Assembly: GCA_025602915.1 (NCBI GenBank)
Contig: JAHLJZ010000005.1
Span: 310,001-374,000 of the forward strand
Reading direction: 5' to 3'
From: Paraphysoderma sedebokerense
Lineage: Eukaryota > Blastocladiomycota > Physodermatomycetes > Physodermatales > Physodermataceae
Length of the DNA: 64,000 nt
The notes under the pieces are model-generated. The model worked only from the letters and a program-made list of their open reading frames with translations. It was not told the origin of the DNA and ran no database searches. The translations under genes were made by a program, and so were the position numbers. Shown here piece by piece: positions 48,801 to 58,653 of this stretch. Each line of letters opens with the position of its first letter. Positions within the stretch are counted from its first letter, which is position 1.

Positions 48801-50433
48801 GCCAAACCGTACCTGCCGTGAGTGTCATTCTTTCATTCCGCTGGCTAGTTTGACAAATAGTCTCATATAATTCCTGGTAGACCGCGGTGGATTTGTTGAC
48901 ATGCCTTGTGCGATACAGCCCCACCCCGTTTCCATCTTCATTAGTCAATGAGGCATTTCCGTGCTTGATAAAACTTCTGCTCCACACCACCGACCACTCT
49001 ATTCTTCAGGTTCCATTTTTTTTTCTTAGTCATATGACTCGCCAATGCTGAACTATATTATTCTAGAACGGAGAAGAATGCCTAAAATTATTCGTACAAC
49101 GGGATTTCCAATCAATGGCGTCGTGGAAAGACTCTGCCAGCGGAAAAGGGTCTATCGAACTCATCATCGAGTTTCTGGCGCGCATGTTGGATCCAGGGCA
49201 GTCAGAATCCGCTTCATTATTCGTGGGACAACTAATTGTTCAATTGATATTAAAGGTAGATATCTGTATACTACAGTCTTTTGATATTCACACCTAGTCT
49301 CCATTGTTGCTGACGCGTTTATAGGGTGGAGATCGTTTAATGCCGGTTTTACCAGCACTTTTAACGGCAGTAGTCACCCGTCTGGAAACGGCGAAGACTG
49401 GCTCCTTCGTTCAGGTATTCATTACTTTCCCCTCCTAGCGAATGTGTGTTCAAACTGCATTGACATGTGTTTACAGTCCTTAGTTTTGGTATTCGCTCAT
49501 CTCATCCGGAAGCAGATGGCAACTGTAATTGATTTCCTCAGTGGTACTAAAATCCACAGTCGCAGTGGTCTAGAGGTATTGATTCATTCGTGGATAGACC
49601 ATCATGAGGTTTTCCAAGGTTTCTACAACATCAAAGTGAGGTGCGTACGTTATGTCTGTTGAAAAAAAAAAGATCCCTTTGAACTAATTTCAGTGATTGC
49701 AGTATCGCTGCGTTGATCGAACTTTTCCGTTCGGGACATTCCAATTTGAATTCGATTATGGTGAAAGGAGATCTCATAGTTCCAAACAGCGGTCGTAAGT
49801 ATCTTATAACCTGTGCTTCTTTACCAGCGGCAGATATTCTTACTGCCAAATTCGCAGGTATCTTGACTCGGTCCCGGTCCAAGAACACACCCGACCAATT
49901 CACCGTTATTCCTTTCCCGGCCAAAATCTTGAAGCTCTTATACAATGATTTGGTGCAAAATATTGAACAGCAGCAACCTCAAGAGTTGCAGGGACTAGAT
50001 GAAAGCACTGGAAACGACTTGTCTGAGTTTGACGGTGACTCGGATGGTTGGGAAGACTTGGAAGAAGAGAAGACGCCAATGGATGAATACAATTATTTGT
50101 CCGGTTAGTTCATAGTTCTCTTGGCAATTTTGGCCTTCAAGTTAATATTAATGGTTTTTACCAGGATTCATTGATGCAGGAGAGGAACTTGACGATGATA
50201 TTGGCGATGATCCCGATGTTCTGGCAGATCCACTGTATCAAACCAAGACATCGGTAGGCTTCTGCTGTTCTGCCACGTTCGCCGTGCTTTTGCTGACTTG
50301 AACTTTTCAGACATTGCTGCTCGATTTTTTCAAATCGGCGCTACCAGCCAACATTAATGCTGTCAATGGATACATCGATCAATTCTTCAAGGATGAAGAG
50401 AAGAAAACTCTTCTAGCTCTACTACAAAAATAA
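45870..50433 (+). CDS. IPO9: Importin-9/Kap114-type karyopherin beta
   Basis: Twenty-one exons give 1048 residues, against about 1040 in animals: 45870-45996, 46190-46251, 46330-46416, 46481-46555, 46620-46749, 46810-46901, 46962-47170, 47265-47745, 47810-47916, 47973-48112, 48185-48326, 48391-48605, 48669-48817, 48881-49009, 49067-49255, 49325-49414, 49477-49640, 49694-49794, 49858-50103, 50165-50253 and 50311-50433. It carries histones, TBP and ribosomal proteins into the nucleus. The importin-beta N-terminal domain ([22 protein letters not shown]) leads into HEAT repeats ([44 protein letters not shown]). The acidic C-terminal part includes [12 protein letters not shown] and [13 protein letters not shown]. 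One join, 46252-46329, is an AT-AC intron. Three introns (60, 63 and 63 nt) are multiples of three without stops. Confidence 0.93.
46252..46329 (+). other. AT-AC U12-type intron in importin-9
   Basis: The 78-nt intron begins ATATCCTTT, the exact minor-spliceosome 5' consensus, and ends in AC. A branch-site match TTCCCTAACT (consensus TTCCTTAACY) places its adenosine about 16 nt from the 3' end. No GT-AG alternative works: the reading frame hits TGA 12 nt into the segment before any usable GT. Removal joins DTTTRQ to [14 protein letters not shown], exactly as the importin-9 family requires. Confidence 0.85.
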
Positions 50434-50532
50434 GAAAGAAGAATTTTTGTACATATAAGCAAATTTCTCTATATTCATTATATACAATTTTTCTACATGG
50501 ACTGAAAGGAAAGTTAAATTTACAAAACAATT

Positions 50533-51156
50533 TTATCTGACGCCGGCCTGGTGATCCATCGGTATAATTTCATTGAAATCATCATCGATAAGAGCATTCC
50601 ATGCCCCCTCCTCCAAATCTGGGACTCGCTTGCTTTTGTATTTATCATAAAGGAAGCTCAAGCCGAACGCAACGGTAATGCCGAGGGATGATCCTAGTAA
50701 ATTTGACTGGGTCATACTGTGAGACGACTTGAATAGAACGATCGGCAATTGCACATAAGCGGTAGTTTACCAATATATCGAACCAATCAAAACTTCGATG
50801 CTGCCGACGAATGTTAGACGTCAGTAATTCTGGTGTCACTAAACATGACGAAGCGCCAACATGGGGCCGCTCAAACACTGGTAACGTACAGAAACTAAAC
50901 CCTGTACAAGCTCACTGCCAACTGACAGGCAAAGCATACAAGCTGCAGACACTATCGTTTTCCATTTAATTGGTTTCTTCCACATGCAGAATATCGATAT
51001 GCTGAGAAGGGCGAACATGAGTAGATGAAGGATTTTATCGCTCCCCGGCGGTAATTGGATTGGAGTGAATCCCAGAAGGATCATCACCACTACCAAAAGT
51101 ATGGTGGATATAAAGAATGGTCGGTGAATTGGCGGCAGTGTCCATGGTAAATTCAT
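50533..51156 (-). CDS. VanZ-like small membrane protein
   Basis: Three exons (50890-51156, 50771-50800, 50533-50706) encode 156 residues. Four hydrophobic segments are visible: FISTILLVVVMILLGF, ILHLLMFALLSISIF, IVSAACMLCLSVGSELVQG, and LLGSSLGITVAFGLSF. The motifs DKILHLLMF, GSELVQ and SFDWFDILSNLLGS are the conserved VanZ-family core. VanZ was named from a bacterial teicoplanin-resistance protein; fungal members are of unknown function. The middle exon is only 30 nt but carries the conserved FDWFDIL. An in-frame ATG at 51306 could add 50 residues; I prefer 51156 because the first helix then follows directly. The gene is divergent from the receptor gene. Confidence 0.82.
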
Positions 51157-51780
51157 TATTTTTGTGCTTTCTTCTCCTAGGAAATCATGAACGAGGAGTG
51201 GATTAGAGATGGATAGAACTGATATTCCCCTCTGGCATTGTTCTTGCCAGTTGACCCAGATCAAGAACACAACGGTACAATGTCTAGATCTACGCAGCGC
51301 CAGCATCCGGCATCTGCTTGAAACTGCCCCAACGTGGTACTTCTCTACTCACATCGTCAGATCGCTGAGACACAAAAGCTAGTCGACATGCCAACATCAT
51401 TTCCAACACACATATTGCAGTCATTTGGCGCTCCATTCGCAACACGTGGCTGCGTCTCCTTGATTCTGGTTCACAATTGTCGTGGCCGCACCTGCCGTGG
51501 TTTTCGACAATAGGGACCTCTACTTTTTATTCTGCAAATCCGTCCGAGACGACTCTAGTGTCGCCGGTTCAAACATTGAAAATCAAAAAATTCAATACCA
51601 CACAATTGCAGATCCACTTTTCGCCCCCGCAAGGATCCAGAGGAAAAAAGTACTAGACCTCATTTGCATCGTTCCCGCCCTTGAATGCTATGAATCGAAG
51701 AGATGCTGCATGAAATACAGCTGAATGGATATCATTCACTTCACCTATTGACGAGGATCGACTTAAATAGTCTGTGGAAA
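51157..51780. promoter_or_regulatory. Divergent region between VanZ-like and receptor genes
   Basis: A 624-bp spacer with a CACGTG palindrome at 51443-51448. An 80-codon frame at 51482-51724 uses a non-ATG start and has no protein features. The receptor may start at an earlier in-frame ATG (51703). Confidence 0.45.
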
Positions 51781-52998
51781 ATGGATTCAGAAGTTCTTCC
51801 CCATAATTATAGCATGATATTCCTTGCCTTTGTTGCGGCGGGCCTCAATCTTTATGTGATTCTTTCAATTCTACGCCATAGCCCTGAAGCAAAAGTCTGT
51901 CATTTGTCGCTACTGTCTTTGGCTTGCAGTGACTTCTTTCTGGGAGCGACCACCCTGCCGGTTTTCATATACAGAGGGATTTATAAAGATGTCTCTATGC
52001 TTTGGTGCCAGGTATGCCGTGGCTTTACTCCCATTCTGTAATGCGATCTCAATTCTAACCTTAATTCTTTGATCAAGTACCATGGATTTGTGAATGTGTG
52101 TTTCGCTGGTTCCTCCATCATGTCACTTGCTTTGTTGAGCTTTGAGCGATACCGCTGTATTGTCAAGGGAAGAAGAATGAGTCGTTCAAAAGTTGGGTTG
52201 ATTGTTCTGGGAATATGGCTGTTGAGCATTACTCTCGGCAGCTTGCCTTTTATCACGAGAACTTACCAAGTCCCGCAAGGTAAACCACGAAAACTTGATG
52301 TCGAGAGAGCTACCGTTCATCTCACTAAATTATCTGTATAGCGGCAGGTATTTATTGTCTTGGTGATTTTAGGTTGACCACTTTACCTCATCGAGTATAC
52401 GCCGTTGGCTGCATAGCTGTAGTTTTGATCTCGATATCAGTCTGCGCTCTTTCGAATTTTTCGATCTGCCGAAAAATAAAGTCGGATAGTTTTCGCTGGC
52501 ACGAAGTATCGACATATCTATATAATCCACAAGAAAACCTTACATCTCTACCACACTCTGAGGATTTTTCGCACATCGAATCATCTTCCACCCACGCCGC
52601 AAGCTCGGACCGAATATCAGATTCGAATTCAGATACTTTCACGAGCGATTTCCCCAAGAATATCCAAATTGTCGCTTCAAGGATGCGCCAATCCTCATCG
52701 CAAACGTACAGTAGTGTAAATATCAAGTTATTTCTGATTGCGGTTTTATTCTTTGTCGGTAAGAGCGATGGCCCCTTTCGTCAGCCTGTGAATCCAAGAT
52801 TAACAATTATATATAACAGGGTGGTCCGGAATGTCTGTACATTTCCTGTATGCTACCGTCACGGGGCATCAGTTCTCAAAACATGTAGATTATATTCTGT
52901 TAGTCTTAGCTCAATTTAATAGCGTTAGTAATGCGATGGTAGTTCTAATTGTGGATGGTCGGTGGAAAGGGACACTAGATTTAAAGTGCTTGGGGTGA
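51781..52998 (+). CDS. Class A (rhodopsin)-like seven-transmembrane receptor
   Basis: Four exons (51781-52011, 52078-52279, 52342-52758, 52820-52998) give 342 residues with seven clear helices. TM1 contains AAGLNLYVIL (Asn as in GN 1.50). TM2 contains LACSDFFLG (Asp 2.50). MLWCQ precedes TM3 with the conserved Cys. TM3 ends SFERYRCIV, an E/DRY motif. TM4 has GIWLLSITLGSLPF (Trp 4.50). GIYCLGDF gives the loop-2 Cys partner. TM5 is VGCIAVVLISISVCAL, TM6 is FLIAVLFFVGWSG, and TM7 is YILLVLAQFNSVSNAMVVL. TM7 lacks both the retinal lysine of opsins and a proper NPxxY. Loop 3 is long (about 90 residues) and Ser-rich. This is not a Ste2, Ste3, cAMP or microbial-rhodopsin receptor. A chemosensory role is likely; the ligand is un-inferable. 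An upstream in-frame Met at 51703 would add 26 residues. Confidence 0.85.
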
Positions 52999-53174
52999 TG
53001 TGATATATGAACCCTAACAGAAACTTAAATTAATTTATTAGTTCACGGTGTTCTGTATCCAGCAGTTGAATTTGGGCACAGCTACGTGCTATTGCCATCC
53101 ATTGCAATTCGAACGAAGCCAAAGGTCTCCACTTGAGACTTGATCTTGATCAATTCCTTAAAATTCAACTACCG

Positions 53175-54774
53175 ATGCAGTCTCTACTCAGAAGAGCTCC
53201 TTACATTCTCATTATATTGATCGGGGTCTCGTGCTATACCAACTATTACTTCACGAGTAACACATCGGAATTTGAATTCACCCTCGATGGAATTCGTAGT
53301 CGGGCTTCACCACAGTATTGCCAAGCTGGAATGCCTCATCAATTGACATATCGCCCCCTGCAGGTTTTATTTGAACATTCATTCATCCGTTTTATTCTAT
53401 CTTATCACTCTGTTCTCACCCTGTTCTTCTAGGACGCAAAGCTCCTTCAAGTTCAGATCGTTGCTCGACATGGTTCGCCTTTGCTGGTTACTGTTATTGC
53501 TATCAACGAACTTCATTAACAGATATATTATTTATTAGGTGACAGAACTCCCATTCATTCTTATTCGCCCGATCAAGTTGTAGAATTCACAGATTGTGAC
53601 GAGCCAGTTAAAAATACGCCAGTTCATGAATCCTCCCAAAGGCCCTTCGTTGCGCCGCTTTGGAGGGGAAATTGTGATAAGGGCCAACTGACAAGCAAAG
53701 GGAGAGGGCAAATCAAACTTTTGGGTAGAGAATTTAAAGCAATTTACGGAAAACTTTTATGGAAACAAACCGATGTCGGTGACGGTGAGCAACTGTGGGT
53801 CAAGAGGGTTAAGGAAGGTGATATATTAGTCAGAAGTACCGATGTACGGTAGGTACTTCATTCTTGTGCACATTACTGCTTTACCAAAATTAATAATTTA
53901 ATGCAGACGAACGATATCGTGCGCAACTCATTTTTTGTCTGCGTTCATGGAGACCCCAGTATCCGATCTCTCGCATATCTATGTTCCGCCCAAACCAGAA
54001 GATCCGTTGTCCCCTCATTCGCCTCTGTCAGATGTTCTGTATGATGAGCTGGTGTACAACTTCACTAAAACCATATCAGAATCTTTCATCCAAAAGTGGG
54101 CTCGTGTTTTTGATCTTGAAGAGCATGAATCAAGGTTGACAAGAATATTTGATTCGTCAATCATACGATTATGTCACGGCATGGAGTTACCTTGTCGAAA
54201 CAAGAATGGTGTGCAATCGAAATCAAAAGAGGACTGTATTTCGAGCGAAGACGTGACACTGTTAAATCAACTTGCCGATAGGATGGTTTTATTCTTAAAC
54301 TCTCCTGAGTTATCTTCATCTCACAAAGATTACATTCGACATACCGGGGCAAAAGTAGTACAGGAATTACTTGTCCCGTCATTCCTTGGTGCTGCTGGAT
54401 CCAAGGGAATCGAATCTCCGTTATGGTCTACATATGCAAAGCGATGGAACATTACTATAGATTCTAGAATGAAATTTAAACTTGCATATTACTCTGCGCA
54501 TGATACCACCGTATCTCTGTTCTTGGGGGCGTTGCAGGTGCCGAAACCATACTTGATTTGGCCGCCTTATGCTGCAACTGTTTCGGTGGAATTGTGGGAG
54601 AGAAATCAGGCAATGTGGATACGTGTGCTGTACATGGGAGAGTATATAAATTTGCCATGGTGTGAAGACAAAATGAGTGCGATGCTGAATGCTGAAGAGA
54701 TCAGATGGGCTCTCGAGAACAAGGTGTGTGCTGCCAATATATTAATTGACTGGGTGGAGTCGACCTGGCTGTAG
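53175..54774 (+). CDS. Membrane-anchored histidine acid phosphatase
   Basis: Four exons (53175-53363, 53433-53472, 53539-53848, 53907-54774) encode 468 residues. An N-terminal hydrophobic segment (RRAPYILIILIGVSCYTNYY, about 6-26) is a signal anchor, so the enzyme should face the Golgi lumen or cell exterior. The catalytic RHGDRTP is at about 75-81, with the nucleophilic His on either side of an intron. RTISCATHFLSAF at about 180 and the proton-donor motif SAHDTT at about 375 complete the branch-2 histidine phosphatase signature. Relatives are lysosomal/prostatic acid phosphatases, and PXYLP1 in animals, which is also a type II membrane protein. Substrate unknown. A GTGTGT inside the last exon (about 54724) could be a donor for an alternative C-terminus. 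Confidence 0.9.
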
Positions 54775-55110
54775 GGAATTATAGACAGGACAAGTATTAG
54801 TGCTATCAGGGTTATAATAAAATACGAATTGACATGAAGAACTCGCAAAAGCAAATTCAGCAAATTTAGACTGTGTTGCACGGTCATCATATGATTTAGC
54901 AGCCATTGTTGTGAGCGAGGTTCGTTGCTCTTCCTTCGTCAACGGATTGAGAGCTCTTCATTCCTCCACCTCCAATCTCCGCAACCTCTCTTTCTACTAC
55001 CCAACTCACTCTAATTACCCATTTATTGGTGAGATACCGCCTTACTTAAGCAGCATTTTCACTTAACTCTCCACCCGTCCTTCTCTTTACCCCCGTTTGA
55101 CGACTTGATT
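54775..55110. other. Intergenic region upstream of YPT1
   Basis: A 336-bp spacer, pyrimidine-rich at 54960-55100 on the + strand, as expected for the YPT1 leader. A 66-codon minus-strand frame (54742-54942) is not convincing. Confidence 0.5.
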
Positions 55111-56356
55111 ATGAACCCAGAATAGTAAGTCACCTTTCGTCATGTTGATTATGTAACCACTATATCAGTGCTTTGTGCGGTTGAGGGTGTTATTGCTATA
55201 TTGGAATGACTCTAGTGTTCCGATGGTGGATGATATAAAATTACATGGTTGGTGGCGGCTCATGATATTTTCATGTTGATGTTCATTGAATCACCCCCAC
55301 GACACTGCGGAATATAGTAACCATGTATTAGATATATTTAAACAAATAGACATCTTAAAACTAACTAAATTTCGTTGTTATAGCGATTATCTTTTCAAAC
55401 TCCTCCTCATCGGTGACTCCGGTGTTGGCAAATCTTGTCTCCTTCTCCGTTTTGCTGTGCGTATGACCTGACTTCGACAAACCTGTCTCTGTGTATGGCC
55501 TCGACAACTAATCATTGTGTCACTATAGGACGACACATACACTGAAAGTTATATCAGTACTATTGGCGTTGATTTCGTATGTTTACAACTTTACTTGTTG
55601 TGAAAATGTTGAATTTATTAAACTAACTACTGTAAATGACCATTTAATATTTCGCTCTCATCCCGATGTACAACCGTCCAGAAAATCCGCACGATAGAAT
55701 TGGAAGGAAAGACTGTCAAACTGCAAATTGTAATATATTCCTTCTGCTTTTCTGAACCATATTGCTCATCTAACCCAATTGTCACGTCATCTAGTGGGAC
55801 ACTGCCGGCCAAGAACGATTCCGTACCATCACTTCATCATACTACCGTGGAGCTCACGGAATTATCGTTGTGTATGATGTGACAGACCAGGAAACGTTTA
55901 ACAACGTGAAGAATTGGCTTCAAGAAATTGATCGTTATGCTGTAGAAGGTGTAAACAAACTTCTCGTAGGCAACAAGAGTGATTTAGTCGGAAAGAAAGT
56001 CGTGGATTATAACACAGCGAAGGTACAGTTGTTCACGATTCAATACTGTGATATTATCTGTGCTGACTGCTGTATGACAGGAATACGCTGATGAGTTGAA
56101 AATTCCGTTCCTTGAAACATCCGCCAAAGATTCTACCAATGTCGAGCAAGCTTTCTTGACCATGGCGAAACAAATTAAAGATAGGTAAGAAGACACATCT
56201 CTTTTCGCTTTGGCGGCTCTTTTTGCTGGAAATGAACTCATGTAATGTCATTATAGGATGGGATCTCAAACGCCGGCCGCTGGAGCTGCGGGTAAAAAAA
56301 CCGTCGACATTGGAGGAGCTCAAGCCGTTCCTCAACCGAGCGGTGGCTGTTGTTAA
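55111..56356 (+). CDS. YPT1: Rab1/Ypt1 small GTPase
   Basis: Seven exons (55111-55124, 55384-55456, 55529-55576, 55682-55729, 55795-56022, 56081-56184, 56257-56356) encode 204 residues, the normal Rab1 length. The start [15 protein letters not shown] is the Ypt1 signature. All G-motifs are intact: GDSGVGKS (P-loop), STIGVDF (switch I Thr), WDTAGQE, NKSD and ETSAKD. The effector region [16 protein letters not shown] and [18 protein letters not shown] match Rab1/Rab8. The protein ends GGCC, a double-cysteine site for geranylgeranylation. It controls ER-to-Golgi transport and autophagy. The first exon is 14 nt long and the tag-like GTAAGT donor splits the Tyr codon. Confidence 0.97.
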
Positions 56357-56728
56357 TTTTTTTCTGGAGTCAGATTGGAACAAACAACAATTTTTTCTTC
56401 ATTCTATGGTCATCACTTATCATTTATACTTTTCACTTTCATTTATTTTTTGCTTGTTATGACTGATCCCGTTGATATGATTTTCTTTCGTATTCAAATT
56501 ATGGATGGTGGTGTGGGTATTAAGATGTATATCTGTGCTGGAATCTTGTGAATATAGTGTTCTGGATGTGGATCCGAATTTGGGGTTCTTGATGTTTTAA
56601 TTAATTAGAATGATGTAGCTACCTTGTTTTAATGCATGCACAACCCCCAGTGGTCTTTGTTCCCGCGTTCTTCAACTTGCCCTCACTGCATCTGAGTACG
56701 CTTAATATTGCCTATCTAATTCATCCAA
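56357..56728. other. Intergenic between YPT1 and prenyltransferase alpha
   Basis: A 372-bp AT-rich spacer in tandem orientation. Presumed 3' UTR plus promoter; nothing else seen. Confidence 0.5.
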
Positions 56729-58230
56729 ATGACGTCCACATCTGCAATTCCTTACAATGAACGGCCCGAATGGTCAGACGTAACCCCTATCCCGCAAGAT
56801 GATGGGCCTAACGCAGTAGTGCAAATTGCTTATATGTCCGAATGTAAGGATTTTCAAATGACCCATTTCTTTGTCTGGCCGTTTGTATACAACATGTCCC
56901 CACCTCATGCACTCATTATCTTTGAATATATTCTACAATGCAGATTCGAATGCTATGGATTATTTTCGAGCTATATCATTCAAAGACGAAATTAGCGAAC
57001 GAGCCTTAGAATTGACGAGCCACATAGTTCAACTAAATCCTGGACATTACACAATATGGTATATTTAGCATCCCGAAGTCACTTTTGTTGAGACTATTCT
57101 GACAACTCAATTATTCCCTAATAATGGCATTCTTAATGGTTCACCTGAATTGACCTGTTTGTTTATTTTCTTGATTTCAGGCATTACCGCAGCAAAGTTT
57201 TATTTGACTTGAAAAAAGATCTGAAGGAGGAAATCCAGTTTATTAATACCATGTTAGAGGAACATCCCAAAAATTATCAGATATGGTGCGTAGATGTCGA
57301 TTCTCTAATCTTCTATTCCAGATGGCTTGGTTACCCGCGTTCAACAAGTTAACATTTGTCTGTGGATAGGCATCATCGTCAGTTGATAATAGAGAAGCTA
57401 AATGATCCTTCTGGAGAACTGGAATTTGTGAAGTTGATATTGGGGGAAGACAGCAAAAATTATCATGCATGGTCCTACAGGTAAGTTGTATTCTGTTGTC
57501 GTCTCTTCATTCTTCGCATTCTTATCCTGAATTAATATGATTTCGTTTCCTTACTCGTTAATTTGAACTATAGACAATGGCTTCTTACTACGTTTCAACT
57601 GTTCTCTGAAGAACTGGCCTTTATAAATGACCTCCTGCAATTCGATTTGCGAAACAACTCCGCATGGAATCAACGTTACTTTGTATTGACTCAAGGTCCG
57701 GACTCTATCAAATTAAATACGGCAGAAAGAATGAAAGAAGAAGTGAGTTATGTGTTGAAGTATATTAAGAGAGCACCGAATAATGAAAGTCCCTGGGCTT
57801 ATTTGAGAGGGTAGAGTGTCTTATTTGTCCTTTAACTTGAGAATGACGGATGAAATTTTAGATTGACATGTATTAAACATTGTATTATTGCAGGATACTG
57901 CGAGCACATTCGTATCAGTTATCATCGTTTCCCGAAATTGAGCAAATTTGTGACGATCTGATCTTGAATAAAGTATCATCACCTCATCTCTTCTCTTTCA
58001 TGATGGACTTATACTTGGAAAAGAACATGAAAGATCGCGCGGTTGAGGTTTGTATCAACCAAATTCTTTATTCGCTATTTCGTTGTCGAGGATCAGTGGA
58101 CAATTGATTAATATTCATTTTCGCTTGACCCTGCTTCTAGCTTTGCACTCATCTAGAAGAAACTGTTGATACGATAAGAGCACAGTATTGGAAGTTCAGG
58201 CGACATCAGATCATAAATGGCCAAAAATGA
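56729..58230 (+). CDS. RAM2: Protein farnesyltransferase/geranylgeranyltransferase-I alpha subunit
   Basis: Seven exons (56729-56843, 56944-57058, 57181-57285, 57370-57480, 57574-57810, 57894-58047, 58141-58230) encode 308 residues. It is the shared alpha subunit that, with different beta subunits, farnesylates or geranylgeranylates CaaX proteins such as Ras and Rho. The N-terminus has YNERPEWSDVTPIPQDDGPN, the family's opening block. PFTA repeats follow: TIWHYRSKVL, NYQIWHHRQL, NYHAWSYRQWL, NSAWNQRYFVL and ESPWAYLRG. Exons 2-4 each end at the Trp codon of the repeat, so intron positions echo the repeat structure. Length is slightly short of animal FNTA (379) because the N-terminal Pro-rich region is absent, as in yeast Ram2. 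Confidence 0.95.
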
Positions 58231-58653
58231 ACGACATATATACGGTTAAACGTCTTGATTGTACATGATAAACAATAAAAGCAAATTGCCCAATTGTCAC
58301 CTTTAAATGGACGTGTTCGCCGTCTTGCTCGAGGGTGGTAAAGTAAAGATACTGTTATGTCTGTCTCATAATGGGGCGAGAGTTGAGCCATTGCGAAAAT
58401 ATGAAGCGAGCATAAATCACATATTGTTTAAATTACAATCAAGCTTTACCAAAATAAGGAAAAAGATTACAAGAAGATTCTATATTAAACCTACTACACT
58501 ATGGAAATCATTATATTCTTTTGCTAATGAAACCTTTTAACTAAGCGGTTCATATATCTAAGGGGCCTTTACTTTCCTAATTGCCTAAACTAAACTAAGA
58601 TAATTGGAGGACAACAGGTGAGAACTACAAGGATAAAGAAACCGAAGTCCATC
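58231..58653. other. Intergenic, convergent 3' ends
   Basis: A 423-bp spacer with an AATAAA at about 58273 that could be the prenyltransferase poly(A) signal. No gene seen. Confidence 0.5.

Noticed and set aside
49795-49827. A 33-nt intron in importin-9
   Set aside because: GTAAGT and TTACCAG are present, but the acceptor at 49857 gives a normal 63-nt intron and a much better match to the importin-9 family.
51482-51724. 80-codon + strand frame between the VanZ-like and receptor genes
   Set aside because: It uses a GTG start, has no domain or splice context, and lies in a divergent promoter.
54742-54942. Minus-strand 66-codon frame beginning near MAAKSYDDRATQSKF, plus an overlapping hydrophobic frame
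   Set aside because: It is antisense to the acid phosphatase 3' end. The hydrophobic stretch lies in a different frame with no splice pair to connect it, and no family is recognised.
58307-58540. 77-codon + strand frame after the prenyltransferase gene
   Set aside because: It lies in the 3' flank, is AT-rich, and has no protein-like features or splice links.
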